A program made the translations under genes and the position numbers. Positions 17,405 through 27,598 of a stretch of DNA of 64,000 bases are shown here, one piece after another. The notes under the pieces were generated by a model. The model searched no databases. It had not been told where the DNA came from and saw nothing but the letters and a program-made list of their open reading frames with translations. The DNA comes from Nocardia concava NBRC 100430. Lineage in GTDB: Bacteria; Actinomycetota; Actinomycetes; Mycobacteriales; Mycobacteriaceae. The stretch spans positions 62,001 to 126,000 of the forward strand of contig NZ_BAFX01000124.1 of assembly GCF_000308815.1 (NCBI RefSeq), read 5' to 3'. How positions within the stretch are numbered: position 1 is the stretch's first letter; each line of letters starts with the position of its first letter.

Positions 17405-17713
17405 CTATCGCACGGGATCGGTGAACCCGATCACCGCGGCCACCACCGTCACGCTCACCACGACCACCGTGGTGAGCACGATCTGCGGTGTCCCGTCGTA
17501 TTCACGCTCCCCCAGCAGCGCCCGATTGCGCCGAAATGCCATGAGCGCCAACAACAGCAGCGCGATCACGGCGCACACCGGAGCAATCACCGCCCCACGC
17601 CATCCATTGCTCACCGCATGACTGAGAAACAACGCCCCCGTACCCATGGATGCCACCGAGGTACGCCGCCACGCCAACGCGGTCCGCTCCTCCGGAAAGG
17701 TCGGCGCCGTCAT
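17405..17713 (-). CDS. DUF202 membrane protein (second of pair)
   Basis: 102 residues from the ATG at 17713, which overlaps the upstream stop (ATGA). The family motif ERTALAWRRTSVA is followed by three hydrophobic segments. DUF202 (YidH-like) proteins are small inner-membrane proteins of unknown role, often encoded as a tandem pair as here, so they may form a hetero-oligomer. Confidence 0.85.
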   Translation of the reverse strand: MTAPTFPEERTALAWRRTSVASMGTGALFLSHAVSNGWRGAVIAPVCAVIALLLLALMAFRRNRALLGEREYDGTPQIVLTTVVVVSVTVVAAVIGFTDPVR

Positions 17714-18072
17714 CGGAACAACATCCCCCACGCCGCGACGAGCGAGACGAACGCGATCCCGAAGGCCAGAATCGGCACCATCGGCGTATCCCGCAGCGGC
17801 AGTCCCCGGCGCATGGCGGCCGCGACATCACGCCAATGCGTATACGCCCCGATCGCCACCATGAACGCCAGCACCAGACAGCTCATCGCCAGCAACCGCC
17901 GCACCCCGGAGTGATGGAACGGCTGAACCAAGGTGTGCACGGCCACGCCACCGGCGAGCAAGCCGAGCGCGGTGCGTATCCAGGCGAGGAAGGTCCGCTC
18001 GTTGGCCAGGGTGAACCGGTAGTCGACCGGCACCTCTGCCGGTTCCGCGGAGCCTTCGGGACCATCGACCAC
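17710..18072 (-). CDS. DUF202/YidH-like membrane protein (first of pair)
   Basis: 120 residues from a GTG at 18072 with GGAGGAGGGG seven bases upstream; an in-frame ATG at 18114 would place that ribosome site inside the gene. The motif NERTFLAWIRTALGLLAGG precedes three transmembrane segments. It overlaps the second DUF202 gene by four bases. A 12-bp palindrome CGCCAATTGGCG (18135-18146) lies upstream and may be an operator. Confidence 0.82.
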   Translation of the reverse strand: MVDGPEGSAEPAEVPVDYRFTLANERTFLAWIRTALGLLAGGVAVHTLVQPFHHSGVRRLLAMSCLVLAFMVAIGAYTHWRDVAAAMRRGLPLRDTPMVPILAFGIAFVSLVAAWGMLFR

Positions 18073-18134
18073 GCCGCTTCCCCTCCTCCTCGTCCGCCTA
18101 CCCGATCCACTCAATCATCCAATAGCTGAAAAAT

Positions 18135-18146
18135 CGCCAATTGGCG
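18135..18146. promoter_or_regulatory. 12-bp palindrome before the DUF202 pair
   Basis: Perfect palindrome CGCCAATTGGCG in an AT-richer pocket, 63 bases upstream of the first DUF202 start and downstream of the deaminase terminator. The location fits an operator or promoter part; no binding protein is known. Confidence 0.3.
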
Positions 18147-18169
18147 CGGCATCATTTGACGGACACAAA

Positions 18170-18200
18170 AGAACCCCGGGCCCAATGGACCCGGGGTTCT
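18170..18200 (-). terminator. terminator of the deaminase gene
   Basis: Perfect 11-bp arms AGAACCCCGGG / CCCGGGGTTCT with a 9-base loop. On the minus strand the stem is followed by TTTTGTG, a short U-tract. Confidence 0.85.
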
Positions 18201-18213
18201 CGGTATCGACCCG

Positions 18214-18711
18214 CTAGTAGTCGATGCGGTCGGTCTTGGCCAGCCAGGCCTCGAACGGGGCGTTGCGGTTGGGGAGGTCGAGGCGCTCGAGCGTGGTGGG
18301 CCAGTTGCCCTCGGTGCGCACCTCGAAGAGCTCGTAGAAGACGCGGTCGTCGAAGCCGGCGGTGGCGGCGTCGTGCCGGTCGGCGGCGAAGATGATGCGG
18401 TCCACGCGGGCCCACAGGGCCGAGGACAGGCACATCGGGCAGGGCTCGCACGAGGTGACCAGGACGCAGCCCTCGAGGGAGAAGGTGCCCAGCACCTTGC
18501 AGGCGGCGCGCATGGCGCTGACCTCGCCGTGGGCGGTCGGGTCGAGGGTCGAGGTGACCTGGTTGTGGCCGACCGCGACGATCTCGCCGTCCTTGGCTAC
18601 GAGGGCACCGAACGGACCGCCACCGTTCGCCACACTGGTGGTGGCCAACCTGATCGCCTCGTCCAGCCAGTCGCGCTCGAGCTCCTGGAGGCTCTTCTCT
18701 TTGACGGTCAC
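18214..18711 (-). CDS. nucleoside/guanine deaminase (CDA fold)
   Basis: 165 residues. The GTG at 18711 is chosen because GAAGGAG lies five bases upstream. Zinc ligands and catalytic Glu are clear: His61 and Glu63 in PTAHGE, Cys91 and Cys94 in SCEPCPMC. The C-terminal NAPFEAWLAKTDRIDY tail resembles the GuaD type of guanine deaminases, which convert guanine to xanthine. Being near xdhABC on the same strand supports a purine role, since xanthine dehydrogenase would take the product. A tRNA adenosine deaminase is less likely given the tail and neighbours. Confidence 0.85.
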   Translation of the reverse strand: MTVKEKSLQELERDWLDEAIRLATTSVANGGGPFGALVAKDGEIVAVGHNQVTSTLDPTAHGEVSAMRAACKVLGTFSLEGCVLVTSCEPCPMCLSSALWARVDRIIFAADRHDAATAGFDDRVFYELFEVRTEGNWPTTLERLDLPNRNAPFEAWLAKTDRIDY

Positions 18712-19326
18712 GGTCACTCCTTCACGGATCACGCGGGGACTCCCCCGGATGCGGGGCCGGGCGGTCCGACTGTTTCCGCCCGTGTGGCGGGTCGGCGGTC
18801 CACGGCGCTCATCCCTTGCTTTTGCAACTTGTGATGAGGAGTACACAGCCAACCGGACGGTGTCGGCTAGGGGTAGAAGACATGAACAGGGATGGCGGCG
18901 GGGGCCGGGTTTTCGTAGGGATTAACAAACCATGTGGAATTCTTCGGCTGCCGAGAGTGGGAAAATACCCCATTACGGCCCGGTTCGCTCGGCGAAATCT
19001 GCAGGGTAACTGTCGTGCGACAGGCGGGAGCCATCCACCGAGTGGAGTGGGCCCCGACATGGACATTGCCGAACGGACCTTGCCCGATCGCCTGCGCCGC
19101 CACCGGTTTGCCAGGCCGTGGATCATTTCGGCGAAGCATTTGATTCTTATTGCCGCACAACGCCTTTCGACGCGGTCTCACTCTCGTATAAGTATACGAA
19201 ATCCACACTGTGACCTTGGCCCCGTTTCGTGGCTTCCACGCCTGGCCGCTGCCGTCCGGCCGCCTGTGTACTTCATTGCGAAGTCTGCAGAGCCGAGGCA
19301 ATTACGTTGCCGGACAAGGAGTTTTC
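18712..19326. other. 615-bp intergenic region between deaminase and biosynthetic operon
   Basis: Divergent promoter region. No open frame here has convincing codon use or a ribosome site. It is poorer in GC than the flanks, especially 18880-18980 and 19110-19210. It contains a small inverted repeat TTGC-TTTT-GCAA (18816-18827) on the deaminase side and the 16-bp palindrome at 19184-19199 on the operon side. The operon's 5' UTR would be about 130 bases if transcription starts near that palindrome. Confidence 0.6.
19184..19199 (+). promoter_or_regulatory. GntR-type palindromic operator overlapping a -10 box
   Basis: TCGTATA-AG-TATACGA is a perfect 7-bp inverted repeat of the kind bound by GntR-family repressors (GTATAC core with a 2-base insert). 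It contains TATAAG (19187-19192), a plausible -10 hexamer for the downstream operon with a weak TTTCGA 16 bases upstream. No GntR gene lies in the window. Confidence 0.5.
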
Positions 19327-19791
19327 GTGGCCATCCAGCGGAAGCACACGATGTACCACTCGAGTGTCGTCGACGCCGATCCGGACACGGTCTGGACCAC
19401 GGTCCGCGACGCGCTGCGGCTGGTGTCGATCGTGTCCGGACCCGCGGCCAAGGATGTGCACTGGGTCGGAGACGGTGGGCCGGAACGGGTTCCGTCGCTC
19501 TACAACTTCACGCTGGTGTTCAGCGACGGCCTGGTCCAGCAGGAGGTCTGCGGGCGCGACGAGGAGAAGCGGCTGCAGTCCTATCGCTCCATCGAGCCGA
19601 CCATGGGCGTGCAGCGTTACCTGGGCACCATTCGCGTACGGCCGATCACCAATGACCCCAACCGCTGCTTCTTCGACTGGACCCGCGAGCTGACCATCGC
19701 CGCGGACGCCGACACCGAGGTCGTCGAAACCATCATCGACATGATGGCCAAGCAGGTCGATTCCGTGCGCGACCACTTCGCGCAGGCCTAG
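19327..19791 (+). CDS. SRPBCC family protein, first gene of biosynthetic operon
   Basis: 154 residues from a GTG at 19327 preceded by AAGGAG. The Bet v1/START-like layout is an N-terminal strand (HTMYHSSVVDADPDTVWTTV), a short helix pair, six strands including TLVFSDGLVQQEVCGRD and CFFDWTRELTI, and a long C-terminal helix (VVETIIDMMAKQVDSVRDHF). The family includes polyketide cyclases, ligand carriers and the plant Pictet-Spengler enzyme norcoclaurine synthase. It is probably a cyclase or binding protein for the pathway product; the exact reaction is unknown. Confidence 0.82.
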   Translation: MAIQRKHTMYHSSVVDADPDTVWTTVRDALRLVSIVSGPAAKDVHWVGDGGPERVPSLYNFTLVFSDGLVQQEVCGRDEEKRLQSYRSIEPTMGVQRYLGTIRVRPITNDPNRCFFDWTRELTIAADADTEVVETIIDMMAKQVDSVRDHFAQA

Positions 19792-19823
19792 CGGCGGGCG
19801 ATATCGCAATGAAGGAGAACACC

Positions 19824-20810
19824 TTGGCAGAGTCGTCGCAGAGCCATGCGAAGTCGTCGCTACGTCAAATCGAGATCGCCTGGCCCGAACTGGGTCTCAC
19901 CGTGACCGCCGAACTCGACGGCCGCAACCCGGAACTGGCCGACGCACTGTGGGAGGCCCTGCCCTACCGCAGCCTGCAGGGTCACGCCCTGGTCGCCGGT
20001 CAGCACCTGTACCACGTGGCGCCGATCCCCTCGCTGCTGCACGTGCCCGCCGCGGAGAAGATCGCGGACCGCCGCGACGCGCCCGACGGCACGGTATTCC
20101 TGTCCGCGCTCCAGCATCTGGGCATCAAGTACGGCACGCTGACCGAGCCGATGCCCGCCGCACCCGTCGGGCGCATCCGGGACGAGGACGTCGCCGTCCT
20201 GTTGGAAGCCGGTCAGGCCGTGTGGGATTCGGTGTATTCGACCAAGCAGCCGATCCTGGTCGAGGTGCGCAAGGCGGGAACCGAAGGCGGACATCGGATT
20301 CCGCACCTGACCGCCGCCGACGCGGACGCCAACCGGCTGATCCACGATGTGCACGCCGAGACCGAGCTGATCTGGCTGACCGAACCGGCCGAGCTGGCCG
20401 ATCTGCACCGGGGCCTGATCCCCTCGGGCGCGGGCAGTTTCGACACCGTGCTGCCCACCCTGCTGTTCGTCAACGGCGAGACCCGCCCGCTCGGGTACGC
20501 CTCCTACGGCGGCCTGGTCCGCGCCGCGGTGCAGGGCATGCCGATGGATTCGCTGCGACACATGACGCGGCTGCTGGTCGGCGTTCCGGCCGAGTTCCTC
20601 GGCTACTGCGGCCTGGAGCCGCTGTGGGCCTTCACCCAGCGGTTCCTGGCCTGCCTCGACCAGCTCGACCGCGACGACTTCCTGGCCGTGGCGAGCCAGC
20701 TGGCGCTCTACGTCAACACCCTGGGCGGCTGGAATCTGCACCTGTACCCGTGGGACAGCGGCGACCACCTGCGCCAGCAGCGCCCGGCCGAGGTCGGACG
20801 GCAGTCATGA
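19824..20810 (+). CDS. cyclophilin-like (DUF3830/cucumopine-synthase-like) protein
   Basis: 328 residues from TTG 19824, chosen because GAAGGAG lies six bases before it; the ATG at 19809 has no ribosome site and its codons form that site. Numbered from 19809, residues 18-155 (ADALWEALPYRS, GHALVAGQHLYHVAPI, KYGTLTEPMPAAPVGRI) resemble cyclophilin-like DUF3830 proteins; about 180-325 is an all-helical domain like the C-terminal bundle of cucumopine synthase. That opine enzyme joins an amino acid to an alpha-keto acid by a Pictet-Spengler-type ring closure. The family call is from memory of the pattern and should be tested; the substrate is unknown. Confidence 0.6.
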   Translation: MAESSQSHAKSSLRQIEIAWPELGLTVTAELDGRNPELADALWEALPYRSLQGHALVAGQHLYHVAPIPSLLHVPAAEKIADRRDAPDGTVFLSALQHLGIKYGTLTEPMPAAPVGRIRDEDVAVLLEAGQAVWDSVYSTKQPILVEVRKAGTEGGHRIPHLTAADADANRLIHDVHAETELIWLTEPAELADLHRGLIPSGAGSFDTVLPTLLFVNGETRPLGYASYGGLVRAAVQGMPMDSLRHMTRLLVGVPAEFLGYCGLEPLWAFTQRFLACLDQLDRDDFLAVASQLALYVNTLGGWNLHLYPWDSGDHLRQQRPAEVGRQS

Positions 20811-21907
20811 GCGAGCGCACGGAGGTCCTGGTCATCGGCGGCGGCGTCATCGGCACCTCGATCGCAGCCCAACTGGCCGAGGCCGGAGTCGGCACCGTCC
20901 TGCTCGACCGCGGCGAGCTGGGCTCCGGAGCGTCCGGCACCACGGCCGGTGTGGTCCGGACCTACTTTCCGGACAGCGCCCTGGTGGGCGAGCTCGCGGT
21001 GCGCAGCCTCGCGGCGTATCACGCCCTCGCCAAGCGGAGCGGAATCGATCTGGGCCTGGACCGGGTCGGCTTCCTGGTGTTGTTCACCGACGAGCATCAG
21101 GTGGAGGACTTCCAGCGGGAGCGGTCCGGGCAGCACGCCGCGGGGGTCGAGGTCGAACTCGTGACCGCCGCCGAGGCGGCCCGCCGCAACCCGCTGCTCG
21201 ACCCGAATTCCATTGTGGCGGCGGCCTGGTCGCCCGAGGCGTACTCCTGTGATCCCGCGGCGATCGTGCGCGCCTTCGCCGCGACGGCCGAGCGGGCCGG
21301 CGCCGTGCTGCGCACCGGAACGGCGGTCACCGCGATCGATCCCGACGGGCTCGTGCACACCTCCGCCGGAACCATCCGCGCCGACACCATCGTCTGCGCG
21401 GCCGGGCCGTGGGCGGACACGGTCGCCGCCCTGGCAGGCGTGGACCTCCCGGTGACCACCTACCCCGTGGACCTGCTGCTCACCGACGCGCCCGCCGCGG
21501 CCGGGCCCGCCGCGATTCCGATGACCTTGCACCCGTCCAGCCTGCGGATTCGCTCCTGGGGTGACCGGATTCTGATCGGCATGGGCCGCCCCGGCCCGGA
21601 CGAGACCCGGGAGGCCTGGCGCGAGCGGGTATCGCGGCAGCTCGCCGCCACCTATCCGGCCCTGGCGGGGCAGCGCATCGACCACGGGTGGAGCGGTGAC
21701 CTCGACGTCAGCCCGGACGGGGTGCCGTTCATCGGGCGCGATCCCCAGCGCCCCTTCGTCTATGCGGCCGGATTCTCCGGCCAGGGCCTGTGCCAGGCAC
21801 CCGCCGCCGGCGCGATTGTCCGCGACCTCATTCTCGGCACGGAAGGAAATATTGATGATCGTCTTGGCCTGCAACGGATTCAGCCGCGTCTCGGAGTTCT
21901 TCGCTGA
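20807..21907 (+). CDS. FAD-dependent amine/amino-acid oxidoreductase (DAO family)
   Basis: 366 residues; the ATG at 20807 overlaps the upstream stop (ATGA). The N-terminal Rossmann motif GGGVIG (11-16), Asp/Arg after the second strand, and a C-terminal FAD signature with PDGVPFIGRD and YAAGFSGQG are typical of the DAO/glycine oxidase/sarcosine oxidase/opine oxidase family. It would oxidise a C-N bond of a secondary or primary amine and release hydrogen peroxide or pass electrons on. No signal peptide. The last 53 bases overlap the carbamoyltransferase gene in another frame. Confidence 0.9.
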   Translation: MSERTEVLVIGGGVIGTSIAAQLAEAGVGTVLLDRGELGSGASGTTAGVVRTYFPDSALVGELAVRSLAAYHALAKRSGIDLGLDRVGFLVLFTDEHQVEDFQRERSGQHAAGVEVELVTAAEAARRNPLLDPNSIVAAAWSPEAYSCDPAAIVRAFAATAERAGAVLRTGTAVTAIDPDGLVHTSAGTIRADTIVCAAGPWADTVAALAGVDLPVTTYPVDLLLTDAPAAAGPAAIPMTLHPSSLRIRSWGDRILIGMGRPGPDETREAWRERVSRQLAATYPALAGQRIDHGWSGDLDVSPDGVPFIGRDPQRPFVYAAGFSGQGLCQAPAAGAIVRDLILGTEGNIDDRLGLQRIQPRLGVLR

Positions 21908-23675
21908 GAACTTCGGCGCGGTCGGCCGGGACAAGCACTACCTCATGGGCCATGACGCCGGGGCCGCGCTGCTGATCGACGGCGAACTGGTCGCCGCGGT
22001 CGAGGAGGAGCGGCTCAATCGGGAGAAGAAGACCACCGACTTCCCGGTCGAATCGGTGCGGTGGTGTCTCGAGCAGGCCGGGCTGGGCTTCTCCGATATC
22101 GATCTCATCGCCATTCCCTGGCGGTGGGACGCCGAGGTGGTGGACCAACTGCTGGCCGATATCTCCGCCGCGCCGATGAATTCCGTTGCGCGGCAGCAAT
22201 TGCTGCGCACCATCCGCAATCTGGCCGCCGAGGTGGTGAGCCCGGAGGCCATCCTGGCCGACTTCGCCGCGCGCACCGGGTTCACGCCGGATCCGGACCG
22301 GGTGGTGTTCGTGCCGCACCACTTCGCCCACGCCATGACCGGCTACTACCTGGCCGGGATGAAGGACAGCGCGTTCCTGGTGAGTGATGGTCGCGCGGAA
22401 CGGTTCTCGTCGGTCATGGGTGAGATCCGCGACGGCCGGATCCGTGTCTTCGACGAATCGACGATCGGCGCGGAGAACTCGATCGGCATGCTGTTCAGCG
22501 CCATCACCCGCTTCCTGGGCTTCGTGCCGAACAACGACGAGTACAAGGTGATGGGACTGTCCGGCTACGCCCGGCCGCCGGTACCGAATCCGTTCGTCGA
22601 GGATCTCGTCCAACTGCACTCGCACGGCCGGTACTCGTTCCGCAGGCCGCTGGAGACGGACAACCCGCGCAGCCTGGACCCGCTGTTCGAGCAGTATTTC
22701 GGCCCCTTCGAGGACACGCTCGAGTACCAGGCCCGGGTGGCCGCGGCGGCCCAGGAAATGCTGACCATCGTTACGCGCCACCAGCTTCGAGCGCTCGAGG
22801 GCAAGACCGACCTGAGGCAGCAGTTGCTGTTCGAGGGCGGGGTGGCATTGAACTGCCTCAACAACACTCCGCTGTTTGAGGGCTCGTGGTTCGAGGACAT
22901 GGCGGTGAGTTTCGGAGCCAGCGACACCGGCATCGTGATCGGCGCGGCCGCGTACGCCTGGCTGAACCACCCGGACACGGCGGGCAAGCCCCGGCCCGCG
23001 CCGCGCGTAACCCCTTATCTCGGACCGGAATATGACGACGCGGCCATCGAGGCGGCGTTGCGGGAGTTCGGCGACCGTGTGGGCTGGACCAGGCTCGACG
23101 ATGACGAGGTCGTCGATCAGGTGTCGAAGCTGCTCACCGAGAAGGTCGTCATCGGGTGGTACGAGGGCCGGATCGAGCACGGCCCACGGGCTTTGGGCCA
23201 CCGCAGCATCCTGGCCAACCCGAAGTTCCCGGATATCAAGGACGTCATCAACACCCGGGTCAAGCACCGTGAGCCGTTCCGGCCCTTCGCACCGCTGGTG
23301 CTGGAGTCGGACGCTCCCAAGGTCTTCGAGATGGGTCGCAAAACCCGTTCTCCCTACATGACTTTCGTGTTCCCGGTGCGGCCGGAGTTCCGGGACGTGA
23401 TCCCGGGCGCGACGCATGTGGACGGCACGTCCCGGGTGCAGACCATCACCGATGGCGATACCCCGCGCCTGGCGGCACTCTTGCGCCGCTTCACCGCCCT
23501 CACCGATGTGCCGTGTCTGATCAATACCTCGTTCAATGTGGCGGGCGAACCGATCGTGTGCACCCCGGCGGACGCGCTGAATTGCTTCCTGGGCACCGAG
23601 ATCGACTATCTGGTGCTCGGCAATCATCTCGTCACCAAGGCCCAGCGAGTCGCGAAGGACGAAGTGCCGGCATGA
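21855..23675 (+). CDS. O-/N-carbamoyltransferase (NodU/CmcH/TobZ family)
   Basis: 606 residues from the ATG at 21855 behind GGAAGGAA. The N-terminal Kae1-like domain has GHDAGAALLIDG (32-43) and the metal motif HHFAHA (His155, His159), with Asp178 in SDGRAER. The C-terminal domain (about 395-606) has YEGRIEHGPRALGHRSILA and INTSFNVAGEPIVCTP, typical of the YrdC-like part that makes carbamoyl-adenylate from carbamoyl phosphate and ATP. Family members carbamoylate hydroxyls or amines of natural products such as cephamycin, novobiocin and tobramycin. It strongly suggests that this operon makes a carbamoylated small molecule. Confidence 0.95.
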   Translation: MIVLACNGFSRVSEFFAENFGAVGRDKHYLMGHDAGAALLIDGELVAAVEEERLNREKKTTDFPVESVRWCLEQAGLGFSDIDLIAIPWRWDAEVVDQLLADISAAPMNSVARQQLLRTIRNLAAEVVSPEAILADFAARTGFTPDPDRVVFVPHHFAHAMTGYYLAGMKDSAFLVSDGRAERFSSVMGEIRDGRIRVFDESTIGAENSIGMLFSAITRFLGFVPNNDEYKVMGLSGYARPPVPNPFVEDLVQLHSHGRYSFRRPLETDNPRSLDPLFEQYFGPFEDTLEYQARVAAAAQEMLTIVTRHQLRALEGKTDLRQQLLFEGGVALNCLNNTPLFEGSWFEDMAVSFGASDTGIVIGAAAYAWLNHPDTAGKPRPAPRVTPYLGPEYDDAAIEAALREFGDRVGWTRLDDDEVVDQVSKLLTEKVVIGWYEGRIEHGPRALGHRSILANPKFPDIKDVINTRVKHREPFRPFAPLVLESDAPKVFEMGRKTRSPYMTFVFPVRPEFRDVIPGATHVDGTSRVQTITDGDTPRLAALLRRFTALTDVPCLINTSFNVAGEPIVCTPADALNCFLGTEIDYLVLGNHLVTKAQRVAKDEVPA

Positions 23676-24310
23676 CATTCGCGGACGGGGAGCCCACCAC
23701 GCTGGTGTTGTTGCGGCACGGTGAGACGGCGCTGACACCGGAGCGGCGCTTCTCCGGCAGCGGCGGATCGGATCCGGCCCTGTCCGAAACCGGGCGGCGG
23801 CAGGCCGATGCCGTCGCCGCCCGGCTGGCGGAATACGGTGCGGTGCATGCGGTGGTGTCCTCGCCGCTGCGCCGCTGCCGGGAGACCGCCGAGGCCGCCG
23901 CCGGGAAACTGGGTCTCAACGTCCAGCTGGCCGCGGGACTGCGGGAGGCGGATTTCGGTGTGTGGGAAGGGCTCACGTTCGCCGAGATCCGCGAACGCTA
24001 TCCGGACGAGCTGGCGGAATGGCTGGTCTCACCGGCCGCGATACCGGGCGGCACCGGCGAATCGCTGGACTCGGTGACCCGCCGCGTCGAATGGTCGCGA
24101 GACAAGTTATTGACGCAGTTCCCGGGGCAACGGGTACTGGTGGTCTCTCACGTCGCGCCGCTGCGGACGCTGGTGCGGCTGGCGCTGGGCGCGCCGCCCG
24201 AGTCGCTGTTCCGAATGGAGTTGGCGGCGGCCTCCCTCTCGGAGGTCGCGTACCACGCCGACGGAAGCGCCGGCGTGCGTTCGCTCAACGACACCGCCCA
24301 CCTGCGCTAG
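23672..24310 (+). CDS. histidine phosphatase (phosphoglycerate-mutase-like) family enzyme
   Basis: 212 residues; the start overlaps the carbamoyltransferase stop as ATGA. The LRHGE motif carries phospho-acceptor His16; a second Arg lies in SSPLRRCRETAE, Glu in EADFGVWEG and His in VVSHVAPLR. The size fits the dPGM-like/alpha-ribazole phosphatase branch. It is the last gene of the operon and probably removes phosphate from a pathway intermediate. Its TAG overlaps the TAG of the convergent xdhC gene by two bases. Confidence 0.92.
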   Translation: MTFADGEPTTLVLLRHGETALTPERRFSGSGGSDPALSETGRRQADAVAARLAEYGAVHAVVSSPLRRCRETAEAAAGKLGLNVQLAAGLREADFGVWEGLTFAEIRERYPDELAEWLVSPAAIPGGTGESLDSVTRRVEWSRDKLLTQFPGQRVLVVSHVAPLRTLVRLALGAPPESLFRMELAAASLSEVAYHADGSAGVRSLNDTAHLR

Positions 24311-25128
24311 GCCATGCGGTTGGCGGTTTCCTTCTGCCAGATGAGCATCAGATCCGCCGCCACGCTGATCGCGATGATCGCGGGCTCCTTGCCGGTGATA
24401 TCCGGCAGCCCGATCGGGGTCTTGATCCGGTTGATGGTGGCTTCATCGAAGCCGCCCTCGGTGGCCAGCTTCTTCTGGAACCGCACCCATTTGGCTGCCG
24501 AGCCGATCAGACCGATGGAGCCGAGATGGTCTGTGCGCAAGGCGGTGTCGCACAGCGCGGCATCCTCGGCGTGATCGTGGGTCATGATCAGCACATGGGT
24601 GCCCCGCGGCAGTTCCGCGATCACTTCCTCGGGCAGCATGAGCGGGCGGTGCACGTGCACCTGCGCGACCGAATCCGCCAGCACGGCAAGGCGTTCCTCG
24701 CTGAGCTGCTCGGGCCGGGTGTCGATCAGGTGCAGGTCCAGGTCCTGGCGGGCCAGGATGCGGGCCAGCTCGTAGCCGACGTGCCCGACCCCGAAGATGG
24801 CCACGGCCGGCACCACCGGCAGCGGTTCCAAGAGCACGCTGACCGCGCCGCCGCAGCACTGCACCCCGTGCCGGTTGGTGACCTTGTCGTTCAACGCGAA
24901 ATCCATCAGCTCCGCCTCCGCGTGCGGCGCGGCCATGAGCTCGCGGGCCCGATCGATGGCGACGGCCTCGATATTGCCGCCACCGATCGAGCCCCACGAT
25001 TCGGTCTGTCCCACAACCAGTTTCGCCCCCGGCTTGCGGGGCGCGTGACCGCGCACGGTCGCGACGGTCACCAGCACGCCGGGTTCCCGGCGGGCTCGTA
25101 ACCGTTCGACCGCGGCCACCCAGGTCAT
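24307..25128 (-). CDS. xdhC: xanthine dehydrogenase accessory protein XdhC
   Basis: 273 residues. The N-terminal XdhC/CoxI domain (GSIGGGNIE, VQCCGGAVSVLLEPL) and the C-terminal Rossmann-like domain (VGHVGYELARIL, GLIGSAAKWVRF) match XdhC, which binds the molybdenum cofactor, protects its sulfurated form and inserts it into the large subunit. It begins one base after the xdhB stop, so it is the third gene of the xdhABC operon. Confidence 0.93.
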   Translation of the reverse strand: MTWVAAVERLRARREPGVLVTVATVRGHAPRKPGAKLVVGQTESWGSIGGGNIEAVAIDRARELMAAPHAEAELMDFALNDKVTNRHGVQCCGGAVSVLLEPLPVVPAVAIFGVGHVGYELARILARQDLDLHLIDTRPEQLSEERLAVLADSVAQVHVHRPLMLPEEVIAELPRGTHVLIMTHDHAEDAALCDTALRTDHLGSIGLIGSAAKWVRFQKKLATEGGFDEATINRIKTPIGLPDITGKEPAIIAISVAADLMLIWQKETANRMA

Positions 25129-25129
25129 G

Positions 25130-27594
<2,465 letters not shown>

Positions 27595-27598
<4 letters not shown>

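Noticed and set aside
15412..17424. Long open frame on the plus strand opposite the alkylsulfatase-like gene
   Set aside because: High-GC third-position bias of the true gene keeps the antisense frame open; its translation is low-complexity Arg/Gly/Val/Asp and matches no family, while the minus-strand protein has complete catalytic motifs.
18816..19655. Plus-strand frame spanning the region before and into the SRPBCC gene
   Set aside because: It runs out of frame through the SRPBCC gene, lacks a ribosome site and becomes Arg/Pro-rich, as shadow frames do.
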